Shown here one piece after another: positions 47,001 to 56,800 of a stretch of 64,000 nucleotides of DNA (positions within the stretch are counted from its first letter, which is position 1; every line of letters begins with the position of its first letter). Position numbers and translations under genes: made by a program. The notes under the pieces were generated by a model. The model saw only the letters and a list, made by a program, of their open reading frames with translations, was not told where the DNA came from and made no database searches. This DNA comes from Blattamonas nauphoetae (lineage: Eukaryota > Preaxostyla > Oxymonadida), in the NCBI GenBank assembly GCA_033064195.1, contig JARBJD010000173.1:92369-156368 (forward strand), given 5' to 3'.

Positions 47001-48094
47001 CGAGAAGCGACTCAGGAATCGATTTGAGAAGATCAGAAACAAATGATTGGCGAGTCAACAGGAAGCAGATATCACGATAATAATCGTGCAAGTGCACTTC
47101 GGATGACTGTCGTGGTTCTGGAATGGGCGAGAAGGCCTCGATATAGAACAACGGGAGGATCCCACTGAAGGACGCCATTTTCTGCTTTTTTGCATATTTT
47201 GAGGTGTTTGGAAAGAAGAAGATGACGTAAAAGAGACAGAAAAGCATAGGTGAACCACAAAAGGAAAAAGATTTCACAAAATACCATTTCTTGTTGGGAT
47301 ACGAGGAACGATGTGATTAACTGTCAAAATTGAGTGAGATACGTTTCCTGGACAAAATATTGGGACAATATATAAATAAATATACATAGTTGAGTAGACT
47401 TGAAATGGTTGAGGACACAATACTGTCAATAGTCACGAGTGAGACGGTGCTCTGTGTTGTTGGTCCAGAAGAGAGACTGGAGATGTTCTGAGAATCAAAC
47501 TTGACTAGAGCAGATCAAGATTGCAAACAGATGTGCCAAACGATGGTTTTGCCCTTATTTTCTCCATAGATAATTTGCGGGGGTGAGTTGATCCTGAAAG
47601 TCAAAATCAGTTTCCTTTTGTCAAATAGAGTGGAAATGAAAAGAAAATCAAAATTCAAACCTTGTCGATTCACGCGCTGAGTTTCAGTTGAAAAGGAGAT
47701 CGGACAGTCCAGTCAGTCCGGTGACTATTTGCATGATTGCATGGGCGGATCAGTGACTCAAAGTGACTCGAGATAAAAGTATGGGGTGTGATGCTGACCT
47801 GTGTCTAAATTGGTTTGATTTTTCTGAAAATGAGTTGAATTCTAAAAAATAGTGCGAAATGTGAAAGAAACACTACGAAAAGCGATTGATAGAGGATGGA
47901 GATTGTGAATGTGTTTTTGAGAGGAATATCCCAGGATATTGAGGTGATTATCAAGACTGCTGCGATGTCCGATTGGAAGTGGGACATTTTGGGTCTGGAT
48001 TCCTCATGTTTTGGACTTATGGGGGTGAGTCACTGACTCGATTTTTTTCGGTGACTGGACTCGGTCATTCTTGACTGTCTGTTGCCCATGCCTA
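44035..48094. mobile_element. 4,060-bp TIR element (hAT-type, 8-bp duplication) carrying host-like coding sequence
   Basis: Ends TAGGCATGGGCA...TGCCCATGCCTA are inverted repeats, flanked by GTTTGGGA on both sides (44027-44034, 48095-48102). Removal restores the SPRY reading frame GAGTGTCCCAAACATCTC. The same termini bound the 1,867-bp element at 55265-57131. Subterminal sequence at both ends repeats CCAGTCACCG and GAGTC/GACTC motifs. No transposase signature was found; instead 44.4-47.2 kb has minus-strand coding text resembling a cellular gene. From about 47.2 to 48.1 kb it is AT-rich and noncoding. This is the structure of a Pack-type element that has captured host sequence. Confidence 0.8.
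44425..47182 (-). CDS. Captured host-like multi-exon coding region, possibly RME-8/DNAJC13-like fragment
   Basis: Minus-strand text in several frames looks spliced. A first piece starts near 47180 (MASFSGILPLFYIEAFSPIP...DYYRDICFLLTRQSFV). A central piece reads GSWRDLSDVSNLVDWLIVLK...HLDEIAEVVLDRLWRERE (about 45950-46336). A third reads RSEEDALLTVLKDKTGQHVL, then NVGAFWCLYDSS...PRLIWGETDREDVRKEA (about 45380-45850). The last motif resembles the FW...LIWNxxTRxELR block of RME-8/DNAJC13/GRV2 endosomal proteins, recalled and not searched. No J domain is seen, so at most it is a fragment. Exon joints were not resolved. The whole stretch lies between the TIRs of the 4.06-kb element. It could be a captured fragment, a decayed gene, or an accessory gene of the element. 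Confidence 0.35.
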
Positions 48095-48401
48095 GTTTGG
48101 GACACTCGGCAGCGTCAAACACACCAAACACTGAAAGCAGGAAGATGATGAATGAAGGAGTGACAAACTGACATCTGCTTGAGTTTTGATGGACAGTCGA
48201 TGAATGCCTTTCGAGACAGGTTTTGTGAAGCAATTAACATGACTCCAGCTGATGTTGGTGACTGTTGATCCATTCACTCTGAAGTGATTCGGACTGAACG
48301 CGACGATGATGTTGGACGAGACGAAGGCCTCTTCTTTTCTGGCCACTTCTGTCTCCATACGTTGGATGGTCTGCTGTGCTTGAATCAGACTCTTTTCGTT
48401 C

Positions 48402-48452
48402 TCCAAGACAAACGAGTGCTCCTCAACACATCGAGATAGTACACTGACGTGT
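48402..48452. repeat. DIRS left inverted terminal repeat (outer part)
   Basis: This is the inverse of the sequence at about 57205-57260, and its outer edge matches the left half of the internal complementary region. The repeat continues at 50662 beyond the Tc1 insertion (ATGGGTGCCAGATCGAAAC). Confidence 0.8.
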
Positions 48453-50661
48453 ACAGCTCGACTAGTTCTGAATTGCATTTTAATTATTCAGAAATGAACA
48501 TAATTGTTCAGAAATGTATTTTGATTGTTCAGAAATGAACATGATTGTTCAGAAATGAATTTTAATTTTTCAGAAATGAACATGAATTATTCGTAAATGA
48601 ACAGTGATTTTTCTGAAATGAACAATGATTATTCGGAAATGAACAGTGATTGTTCAGAAATGAACGGCTCTTTTTCGGCTTTATTTTAGACCACTCGTTT
48701 TAGAAAAGACTGACAGAACGAAGGGAAACACTCTTGTGTGGTGAATTATTGATGAAGCAGTTTATTCTTCAGGTTCTTCCACTCGTGGTCCGTGGTCTGG
48801 TGGCATGATTGCTTGCGGACTTGGAGCTTGTGGGCCGTTCGAATCGCGGTTGAACTGTTCTTGTGTTCGATTGAGAGCCAAATCACCTCGGCGAGCGACA
48901 ATTGGATGAAGTCTGAGAGACACAAATCTGATGGCCGCGGATATCTTACGATGAGGAATTGCACTGAGAGATTCCGAAAGATGAATCCGCAGTTGATCCT
49001 CTGTTCTGACATGAGAAGGAATCGAACTCCCACCTTTCCACATGCCAAAGACGTACTCGATCGGATTCAGCTCACAGGAATTTGGTGGAGTGAACAGAGT
49101 TGTGTAATTTTTCGATCTGATGAGCTCTTTCACCTCATCCGTCTTATGCAAGCCAACATTGTCCAGAATCAGTGTGCAGCTTTCATTCGTTCTTCTTTGA
49201 AGGGACTCAAAAAGTGAGAGGAGGAAATGTTGGAATTCAAGGGCAGACACAGTTCCTTGAACCCACGTCACATGAACAACACCCCACGCTTCAGAGATCG
49301 CTGTGATTGCAGTGAGATTTTCAGTTTGCAATCGACGAACTCGTTGAAGGCAACGCTGACCGATTGGAGCACGACCTTGATTTTGGAAGCAGGTCTTGTT
49401 GAAGGAAGTTTCGTCGATGTAGACAGCAAATCCACCTTGAGAGAATGTTGTTGCGTATCGCTGAAGATAGTCGAGTCTCGCGTCCTTTGTTTCCTCCGAA
49501 TTGCGTTCGTGTTGGAGCAGCTCGACTTTCTTCACAGTGAACTTTGTACACCCGTGTTCCACCATTTTTGGTGAAGTTAGGTGAGCATTGATTGTCGACA
49601 CTGCAACGGATGTTCCATGATTATCCTCGACGAGAGTTTTGAGTTCTTCTCCCTTCAAGAGTGGGTTTTGAAGAATTGCATCATTCATTGATCGTGAAAT
49701 TTCTGGAGTGATTTTTCGATAGACTGCTCCCCCACGAGGTTTGGGAGCAGGTTTTCCAGATGCGATGTTGTTGATTGTTCCTTTCGAGATGTTCCACTTT
49801 TCGACAATCAAATCGTACTTCATCCCTTCCTTCACTTCATCGAGGACCAAGTCGCGTTCACGAGGCGTGAGAATGGTGTAAGATCGTCGGGGCTTTGGGG
49901 CAGGACGAGAAGTTGGACGACCACGTTTCATCTTCTGAGGAGCTGGTAGTTCAACAAACTCATGAGGATCTTGTGGAATAAGAGGTTCAGGTGGGCTTGC
50001 ACTATCAACTGCTTCAATTCTTTCTGGCAAGAGTCTTCGAAGTTCATCTTTCGATCGTTTGAGACTTGTTCGAATAAAATCCTGACTGAATCCGCCTGTG
50101 AGAAGCCCATCCTGCTGACTTTCCATCCCAGATTCACAATCAACAACTTCATCACCAAAGAACCATCCATCCGATTCGTTGAGAGATTGGTATTGTATTT
50201 GTCTTTCGGTGATCGGTGAGTTTTGAGACTCGTCAGTCTCAGATTCATCATCGATGAGAGAAAAGGAGCGTTCCATGAAATTTCACGATGGTTTTCCAGA
50301 AAAATCTTCTCCGTTTATCATCTGATGTCACATTCGAAAATGGTTACGCGTAATTTTTTGAGACAATTTAAGGGTCCGATCAACCTTTTTTCATTGTTCA
50401 GAAGACTGAATATGGTTACGAAATTGCATTTGGACAACTCATTTTGATCATTCATTTCTGAAAAATTAGTGTTCATTTCAGAAAAATCACTGATCATTTG
50501 TGAAGAATCATTGTTCATTTCTGAACAATCTCTGTTCATTTCTGAACAATTATGTTCATTTCTGAAAAATTAAAGTACATTTCTGAAAAATTATGTTCAT
50601 TTCTGAATAATTAAAGTATATTTCTGAAAAATTACAATGCAATTCAGAACTAGTCGAGCTG
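48453..50661 (-). mobile_element. 2,209-bp Tc1/mariner (DD34E) transposon, apparently intact
   Basis: The ends are CAGCTCGACTAGTTCTGAAT and its inverse, flanked by TA on each side (48451-48452, 50662-50663). The terminal regions extend some 200 bp and consist of repeated TTCAGAAATGAAC motifs in inverted orientation at the two ends. The single gene (48762-50276) is open over its full length. The empty site is preserved in the opposite inverted repeat of the host DIRS element (GACGTGTAATGGGTGCC), so boundaries are exact. Whole termini, an uninterrupted transposase and a clean TA duplication suggest recent movement. Confidence 0.9.
48762..50276 (-). CDS. Tc1-like DD34E transposase
   Basis: 504 codons without interruption, from MERSFSLIDDESETDES. 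The first 120 residues are acidic and Ser-rich, an extension not typical of compact Tc1 transposases, followed by a basic stretch (KMKRGRPTSRPAPKPRR). A helix-turn-helix comes next (TPRERDLVLDEVKEGMKYD, IVEKWNISKGTINNIASGK). The catalytic domain has VYIDETSFN (first Asp), TLILDNVGLHK (second Asp) and ELNPIEYVFGMWK (Glu); 34 residues separate the second Asp from the Glu, the DD34E spacing of Tc1. In this family the enzyme binds the terminal repeats and cuts and pastes the element into TA. All three catalytic residues are present, so it is predicted active. Confidence 0.9.
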   Translation of the reverse strand: MERSFSLIDDESETDESQNSPITERQIQYQSLNESDGWFFGDEVVDCESGMESQQDGLLTGGFSQDFIRTSLKRSKDELRRLLPERIEAVDSASPPEPLIPQDPHEFVELPAPQKMKRGRPTSRPAPKPRRSYTILTPRERDLVLDEVKEGMKYDLIVEKWNISKGTINNIASGKPAPKPRGGAVYRKITPEISRSMNDAILQNPLLKGEELKTLVEDNHGTSVAVSTINAHLTSPKMVEHGCTKFTVKKVELLQHERNSEETKDARLDYLQRYATTFSQGGFAVYIDETSFNKTCFQNQGRAPIGQRCLQRVRRLQTENLTAITAISEAWGVVHVTWVQGTVSALEFQHFLLSLFESLQRRTNESCTLILDNVGLHKTDEVKELIRSKNYTTLFTPPNSCELNPIEYVFGMWKGGSSIPSHVRTEDQLRIHLSESLSAIPHRKISAAIRFVSLRLHPIVARRGDLALNRTQEQFNRDSNGPQAPSPQAIMPPDHGPRVEEPEE

Positions 50662-50955
50662 TAATGGGTGCCAGATCGAAACTGACACAAAGAAACCAAA
50701 TAAGAAGTTTTATCTGTTTCTTCAAACCCAACGGGGAACATGAAGTTCACAGGTTGGTTTGCCCCTATAAGGACCGTTGAGGAAACAAAAAAGTGTGGGC
50801 AAGAAATCCCTAACAGGGAACAAAAACTTGCCAAATGGTCCAAGTGGACGAGGTGAAGTGAAACAAAACCAACACTAGTGGTACAACAGAGTGTGCAGCC
50901 CAATTACCAGCTGTGGGGTCCAGAACGTGCCGGCTTGTGTGGCAGAGTTGTAATG

Positions 50956-51034
50956 TTTGAGGAGCACTCGTTTGTCTTGGAGGAGTTCCCCCTGGTCACT
51001 CCAAGCCCAAACGAGGGCTCCTCAACACATCGAG
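50956..51034. repeat. DIRS internal complementary region
   Basis: The left half (GAGGAGCACTCGTTTGTCTT) is complementary to the element's left edge. The right half (GGAGTTCCCCCTGGTCACTC and on to CTCAACACATCGAG) is complementary to its right edge. In DIRS-1 this region is thought to align the two ends when the circular intermediate forms. Confidence 0.85.
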
Positions 51035-51139
51035 TGTTGAAAGGAGAAACTAAATGTATAAACTGAATGAAAAGAGAGAGAAAGAAATCAATGAGAAGTG
51101 AAAGGAAGATAGTCCAAATGTGTTCTTCGATTCTCCTTA

Positions 51140-52540
51140 CTACTTGTCGTGGCCGAATCCCCTCAGGGGCTGCCACCATTCGCGTGCCAGTTCTGGAGCC
51201 GAGGTCCCAATCAAGATCGGCGCCGAATAGTAGTTGTCGGCCGCCGTTGATCGCTGCGACCACCCAACATGCCCGTTCAGGACGTCAAGTGGTACCTTGG
51301 CCACTCTGCGTAGGTAGCTTACGGAGGAATGCTTGATGGTATAGGGTCCGAAAGGTTCAGGGACTCCAATCTCTGTCAGAATGTCTTTTAACATAGCGGC
51401 AACCTGCGGCATCTTTGCAGCCGAACCATCATTCATGTTGATCCAGACTTTTGACTCTTTGAATTGATCTGGATCGGATAGCTCAGGGAAGGCGGAGATG
51501 ACATTTGATCTGTGTTGTGACAGGGCAATGAATGGAGAGTAACTTGGTTCACCCTCATCGCGGACACAGCGGATTTCTTTTTCAGTTTGGTTCTTTTTCG
51601 CAATGATCGAGATAGTCGCGAAGGACTCAGGGTTGTGATCAGACTTCTTGATGAACTCAATATCCTTCCAACGGAGATTCACAATCTCCGTTCTGCGACA
51701 GCAGGTTGAGGCGAGGAGAAGTGCACAGGTTCGACGCTGATGTAGAGTGTGATCTGAGTGGGCTCGCTCCCAAGTTGATCGTACCCAATCCAAAAGGAGG
51801 TTAATGTGCCACATCACATGGTATTTCTTCTGGTATCTCGATGATGGGCTCTCCTTCGCTAGTAGTTTCCGGTACGAAGAGATGTGGGAGTGTGGAGAGT
51901 GGAGCGTTGGGTGAAAGAGGCCGAGGGACTTGACCACTTTGACAAGGACTGTGTGTGGTAGTTGACTGGGAGGAGGGAACTGTTGTGCGAGTTCCTCCAT
52001 GAACGTGCACAGAATCGGTTCGATCTTGTTCGAAGGCTGGATGATGGTGTCGGACGAGAAGTTGTTGTTCTGGCAGAACAGTCGAAACAACTTCCACGCT
52101 CGCATCCACGGTCCTTTCTGTTTATATCGCTTCTCCTCTCTTTGCACAACTCGTCCATCAATCTTTCCTATTCGACACAGCTCGCGGAAGAAGTGCAGTC
52201 CATCGATGTTCTCCTGCCCACTATAGAAACTCTTACCATTCCGGGCGGGAGCTTCAGCTCTCTGTCGTTGCTTAAATATTGAGTCATTTGAATGAATGGG
52301 CCTAGAACGAATGATTCCACTTCGACTTTTTTCAGGAGAGGGGACCAAGGTTGATTGTCCCAGTTTGGGGTGATCAGAATCCCCTGATGAACTGTTTCCT
52401 TCATCAGCTTGTTCAGAACCCGAGTGATCAGCAGAATAGGAGGATGAAGAAGTGGTTGAATCATCCCGGACCAGTCGAGGGAGAATGCGTTTCTTCCAAC
52501 TGCGTTTTCGTCCTGAGATAGCGAGACATATGCTGCGCAT
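51140..52540 (-). CDS. DIRS tyrosine recombinase
   Basis: Tyrosine-recombinase landmarks in order: CRRTEIVNLRWKDIEF (the first active-site Arg), IKHSSVSYLRRV (the His/Arg region), LNGHVGWSQRSTAADNYY (the conserved His and the nucleophile Tyr region). The N-terminal part is Ser-rich, then helical (WMRAWKLFRLFCQNNNF). In DIRS elements this enzyme inserts the circular DNA copy by site-specific recombination, which explains the lack of a target duplication. It is the last gene before the internal complementary region. Confidence 0.85.
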   Translation of the reverse strand: MRSICLAISGRKRSWKKRILPRLVRDDSTTSSSSYSADHSGSEQADEGNSSSGDSDHPKLGQSTLVPSPEKSRSGIIRSRPIHSNDSIFKQRQRAEAPARNGKSFYSGQENIDGLHFFRELCRIGKIDGRVVQREEKRYKQKGPWMRAWKLFRLFCQNNNFSSDTIIQPSNKIEPILCTFMEELAQQFPPPSQLPHTVLVKVVKSLGLFHPTLHSPHSHISSYRKLLAKESPSSRYQKKYHVMWHINLLLDWVRSTWERAHSDHTLHQRRTCALLLASTCCRRTEIVNLRWKDIEFIKKSDHNPESFATISIIAKKNQTEKEIRCVRDEGEPSYSPFIALSQHRSNVISAFPELSDPDQFKESKVWINMNDGSAAKMPQVAAMLKDILTEIGVPEPFGPYTIKHSSVSYLRRVAKVPLDVLNGHVGWSQRSTAADNYYSAPILIGTSAPELAREWWQPLRGFGHDK

Positions 52541-54050
52541 TGTTTGTTCAGCGCTGATGCAAAAAGATCGATCTGCGGATCGAGTGACAATCTTTCTTGA
52601 ATGGTTTTCATTGCCTGTGGAGTGAATGTGTATTCTGCCTGCGGATGAAGTCTTGACAGGGCATCCGCAGTGGAATTGAGTGTCCCAGGGATGTGGTTGA
52701 TCCCGGTCATCGTCAGGCCCGCTGTCTGGATCGTTTTTAGTGTCAGCCGGGTGATTGGAGTCAACGCTGGCATGCTCTCTGCCTCCGAAGGTTGTTGACT
52801 GCTGCAGTGTTGTCGCTGAACACCTGGACTGCTGTAACTCCTTGTGGATGGAGGATCGGTGCTGCTCGTATTACTGCAAACCTGATTGCTGCAGTTTCTT
52901 TCCAGTTGGATGTCTCTGTCTGTTGTCGTTCCGTCCAGCTGTCGTGTAGGTACGTTGTCTGTCCGTTCCTCTCCAATACACACCCCCACCCCATGGGACT
53001 GGCATCTACAGTCAAGCTCGCTTGTGGGGTCTGTTGTCTGAACGAATGTGGTATATTCTCCGTGATCGTTGCCTTCCAGAATGTGATCTCTCCCTTGAGA
53101 AGGGGAGACAGCTGAGCCTTGGAGTTCCATCCTGCCTTCCGGACTGTTTCGTCTCTCAACTTGTTGAATCTTTTGAGATAGAGACTCGCTGAGGGAACGA
53201 CTTCGCGCAAGAAGTTGAGCTGGCCTATAATTTTCGCCAGCGCTCTGACCTGTATCAGCTGGCTGGATACCGCCTGCGGCCAAAGAATGCGAAGGGTGTT
53301 CAGCAGCTTGCTCTGCCTGGACTGTGTAATGGAAAGGGTCTGAGTATGTGATGCTATCGTCCAACCGAGAAAGTCGATCGTTTGACTTGGGATTGTCTGA
53401 CATTTGTTCTGAGACAGTTCGAATCCCAGTGCTTCCAACCTTTCCATGGCTTGCTTTGTCTTCGTTTTTGCTTCCTCTTTGGTCTTGAATAGGAGTAGAA
53501 TGTCGTCGAGGTAAAACACAATTGGAGTCTGGAGCTCTTCTCTCATCGATTTGACTGCAATCTTGATAATTTTTGTGAAAGTCCGCGGTGCGGTTGCAAG
53601 CCCGAAGGGCATTCCAACATATTGGTAGAAGGTGTTGTTGTAGCCGAAGCACAGATAACGACGAAGCTGAGGAGGTACTATGACATGTTGAAAAGCGTTC
53701 CGAATGTCTAGACTGGTCATCCATTCCCCACCGACAATCAGGTCCATCACTGTTTTGATATTTTCCATTTTGAAATGGTCCACCTGAATCTCGTCGTTCA
53801 GAGGTGACGCATAGAGTATTTTTCGGAATTTCCCCCCAGGCTTGGGGACTAAGAACGTATGGAGCGACATTCCTACTTCCTGAATCGGCACCTCGACAAC
53901 AACTCCTGCCTTCAACTCTTCCTCCAGGAGAGCCCGGAACGCCTCCGTTTCCTCCGGGTTCCCACGGAACGGAGGCGCCCAGCTCAAGTTCTGGAGTCGC
54001 TGTGGAGACTCCGCATCTTTCCAATTCCAAAGTGCACCTGCCTGCACTCG
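52200..54050 (-). CDS. DIRS reverse transcriptase / RNase H region
   Basis: Reverse transcriptase blocks: HTFLVPKPGGKFRKIL, MTSLDIRNAFQHVIVP, VGMPFGLATAPRTFTK, and the active-site box FYLDDILLLF. An RNase H-like segment follows (SLTVDASPMGWGCVLERN, VFSDNTAAVNNLRRQ), then IPGTLNSTADALSR and the DLFAS...WSG region typical of DIRS polyproteins. Treated as a fossil element: parts occur in more than one frame. Boundaries are approximate. Confidence 0.8.
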
Positions 54051-54124
54051 CTGCGCTCCCCCAACTTTCGTCCAGTTGTCTATTGAGTTGAGGAGACGAA
54101 GTGGGAGAGGAATCTGCTCTGAGA

Positions 54125-55198
54125 CTAAATTCGAGGCCGCTGTTTTTGATATCGTTGGTTGTATGGGCCTTTTGTTTGATTCGGGGGGAGGCCTGACCCC
54201 CCACTGGGAGAGAAAGCCGAATGATTCATGGTCTGAGATTGACTATGACCGCCCTGTGTTCCATTTGACTGGCGCTGATTTGGAGGGGTGAGCAGATCTG
54301 AATCCACCGAGGCAGGCTGAGTTAAGTTCAATATAGATGCTATTCGACCAGAATTCGAAGGTGTCACGTATCTGGCATAATGCGCGCAACACGCCGCATC
54401 AGCAGAAGACATCATTGCTTCCCCGATCGTCGACAGAATGTGTGAGGGAGGTTGTTCATCGCATACTTGTCCGTAGACCTCAGCCATCAAGCCAACTGAA
54501 GAAAGGCTGGATTGGGTCGATGTAAGGAGCGCCTGATCTTGAATTCGTCTGTCCGGAGTGAGAATGAGGCTATTCTTAGCCATTTCGACAGGAATCTCCA
54601 GGACGTTCCGCATTGAAGATGATCGTAAGTTCGATGCGTCCCTCTGCTGGGCCGGAAGCGCAACCTTCAGCCAACCCTTTTTGAAGGTCGGCTCTTGCTT
54701 TCGCAACTCCCGGAGAATATTCTTTTTCAATTGTTCTTGTCTTCGGCGGGAACTGCGGTGCGACATGCGTCGTGACCGGTGTGTTCTGGATGAGCTTGAT
54801 CTTGACCGACTTCCGTGATGTTTCTTCCATCCTTTTGCTTTTCGTCGATGATCTCTCCTTTTTTGGTGACTTCGTCGCCTTTCATCACGAGAACTCGATG
54901 AGGAACTGTCACTGCTGGACGATAAGGATGATGAAAATTCTGATGTGCTTGTGCACGAGTCAATGCTGTATTTTTGCCGGTTGTGTCCATTTGAACGTGC
55001 TGAGCGCCGTTGATCCCGAGAAATAGATGAATCTGAATCCTCAGCTGGATCGATTCCACTCGCCATGTTCCGCTTCATTTTTCGGATTTCTCTTCCCAAA
55101 AGTTGCTTCCTGTCACTTTCTTGATGTTGTGAATCCATCGATTGGGCATTGTCTCGACTTGATTCCATGATTTTTTGCGTATTCATCTGAGTCAACAA
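54125..55198 (-). CDS. DIRS gag-like region
   Basis: A 357-codon frame upstream of the reverse-transcriptase region, rich in Ser/Arg (SSSLSSSSDSSSSSSRDERR) with a helical middle (EQLKKNILRELRKQEPTF, ISTIGEAMMSSADAACCA-like text). No defined domain was recognised; position and composition fit the first gene of DIRS elements. Confidence 0.6.
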   Translation of the reverse strand: MLTQMNTQKIMESSRDNAQSMDSQHQESDRKQLLGREIRKMKRNMASGIDPAEDSDSSISRDQRRSARSNGHNRQKYSIDSCTSTSEFSSSLSSSSDSSSSSSRDERRRSHQKRRDHRRKAKGWKKHHGSRSRSSSSRTHRSRRMSHRSSRRRQEQLKKNILRELRKQEPTFKKGWLKVALPAQQRDASNLRSSSMRNVLEIPVEMAKNSLILTPDRRIQDQALLTSTQSSLSSVGLMAEVYGQVCDEQPPSHILSTIGEAMMSSADAACCAHYARYVTPSNSGRIASILNLTQPASVDSDLLTPPNQRQSNGTQGGHSQSQTMNHSAFSPSGGSGLPPNQTKGPYNQRYQKQRPRI

Positions 55199-55341
55199 TG
55201 TTGGTATTTTGTCTGCAATCTGAGCCGCAAGCGTAATAATAAGCTCGTCATCGAACTGCTGGCGTAGGCATGGGCAGTGGTCGGTCTGAAATGGTCGAGT
55301 CCAGTCCCTAAAAATTTAAGAGTCGCCGACTGTTTTGAAGT

Positions 55342-55412
55342 GCCCTTATAGTCGAGTGGTAGAACGGAAGCTTTTTGCTCCCCGGACCCAGGATCGAATC
55401 CCGCCAGAGTCA
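55342..55412 (+). other. Degraded tRNA-like sequence (possible SINE head)
   Basis: TAGTCGAGTGG resembles a polymerase III A box and GGATCGAATCC a B box, at tRNA-like spacing, with a possible CTTTTTG loop between. The acceptor arms do not pair and the T stem has mismatches, so this is not a functional tRNA. It may be a tRNA-derived fragment or a SINE head carried in the TIR element. Confidence 0.35.
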
Positions 55413-56674
55413 CTTTAATGTTCACTTTTTCTCATTTTTGATTCACATCATCTCTGCAATTAGTTCATCTCATTTTTCACAAAATTAAAGTGGATAAGAT
55501 TCTGGATCAAGAGTCCCTGAGTCGGTCTGTCCTTCCCCAACATCGGACAAAAAGTCGGCCTGACCGACCGACTCCGACTCTTCTCCTTTGTTCTAACATC
55601 TTTTCCACGGATTTAGATAATTGTTAAATAGTGTTTTATTTCTTTTCCATACTTATCAATCATTCTCTTTCAGTATCTCACTCTTGAACCCAGTTGTCCC
55701 ACAGCCGACTTAGATCAAGACATGGTCATCAACCTCATCATCAATCCCTCTTTTATCTTCAGCTGTGTGTCTTTTTCTTTCCCTTCTCAACCTTTTTTCT
55801 CGAATCGGGACAGTTGAACCACATTACCGTTGAGACACAACATGATCTCATTCATCGGTTTGGTGAGCACTATCTCAACGTAATATTCAAGTTCAATCTT
55901 TCCATTCTTTATTCTCCTGATTTCATGCTTTCTTCTTCATCTTCAGAACGTCGGGAGAAAGTCACTCACCACAATCGGTCTGTTTCTCTGTCCTTGATTG
56001 TTTCAGTTTCATCTACTGAAAACATGATCACTTTGTTGAACTCCTTGGGACTCCTTTTCAATTTTCATACAAATCCAGCTCGATCACAACTACCATCGTC
56101 AACTCTTCAAACTTGCCCACATTTCTAACATCTGTCCCCTGGTCTCGGTTTTCACTCTCTCCAAAGACATTCCATCCATATTCCGCGTTTTCTTAGCCAA
56201 ACTCAACACTATCTCATCAACGACAACCAGTCAGATCGATCCTCATTTTAGGCATTGGTGGCCGTTCTGTGCAATGAAGTGATGAACTATGCCATCATTG
56301 GTTGTGGTGGTGCGGTTAATGAAACCATTGTCACCTATTTTCCTTCATTCTCGGAATCAATCTTTCGTGAACAGACTCAACGTCCCATCAAGGAATACGA
56401 TAATCGTGACAATAAAAAGATCGTCGAACACTCACAAAATGAGCAAGTTTGAGTTTTCATTGTTTTTGAACTCTCATCAGGATCCAGTTGAGATAATTGT
56501 CGCCTTCATTCGTCAACCCTCAAATCAGACTCTTTCTACATTCTAGTTTGTTGGAAACCCTCCCATGAATCTTCTGCCGCGATTCCTACAACACACTGCC
56601 TTATTTCTGAACGGTGAGCCATTTTGATCATCCTCACTCTGTCATCTCTTCATCAGCCCTTCCATCGTGATCGC

Positions 56675-56800
56675 ATCGCATCCCCTCCCACTCGCATCGC
56701 TTCGCTTCGCATCGCATCCCTCCCACTCGCATCGCTTCGCATCGCATCGCATCCCCTCCCACTCGCATCGCTCTCCCTCGCTCGCACTACTCTCCCTCAC
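56675..56800. repeat. Short tandem repeat (CGCATCG / CCCTCCCACT)
   Basis: Two to three imperfect copies of a unit built from CATCGCATCCCCTCCCACT and CGCATCGCTTCG, inside the 1.87-kb TIR element. All three forward frames are low-complexity, not genes. Confidence 0.7.

Larger units (their letters stand above)
43701..48401 (-). pseudogene. SPRY gene fragment, split by a 4.06-kb TIR element and cut by the DIRS element
   Basis: The 5' part lies at 48103-48401: coiled-coil text ENEKSLIQAQQTIQRMETEV, then SPRY strands FRVNGSTVTNIS and CFTKPVSKGIHRLSI, a 38-nt intron (48131-48168, GTTTGTC...TTTCAG), then FGVFDAAECPK. The 3' part (43701-44034) continues HLTRDVYKSPKAALMYN through EADLEKRTLLFFFDG to HNMG-TAA. 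The two halves meet exactly at the 8-bp duplication GTTTGGGA. The gene's start is gone: at 48402 it runs into the DIRS element. It appears to be a SPRY gene of the type at 1899-3177 or of the kinase type; the kinase region, if any, is absent. Confidence 0.8.

Noticed and set aside
55342-55412. Functional tRNA (loop would read as Lys-UUU)
   Set aside because: The acceptor stem does not pair, the T stem has mismatches and position 37 would be U.
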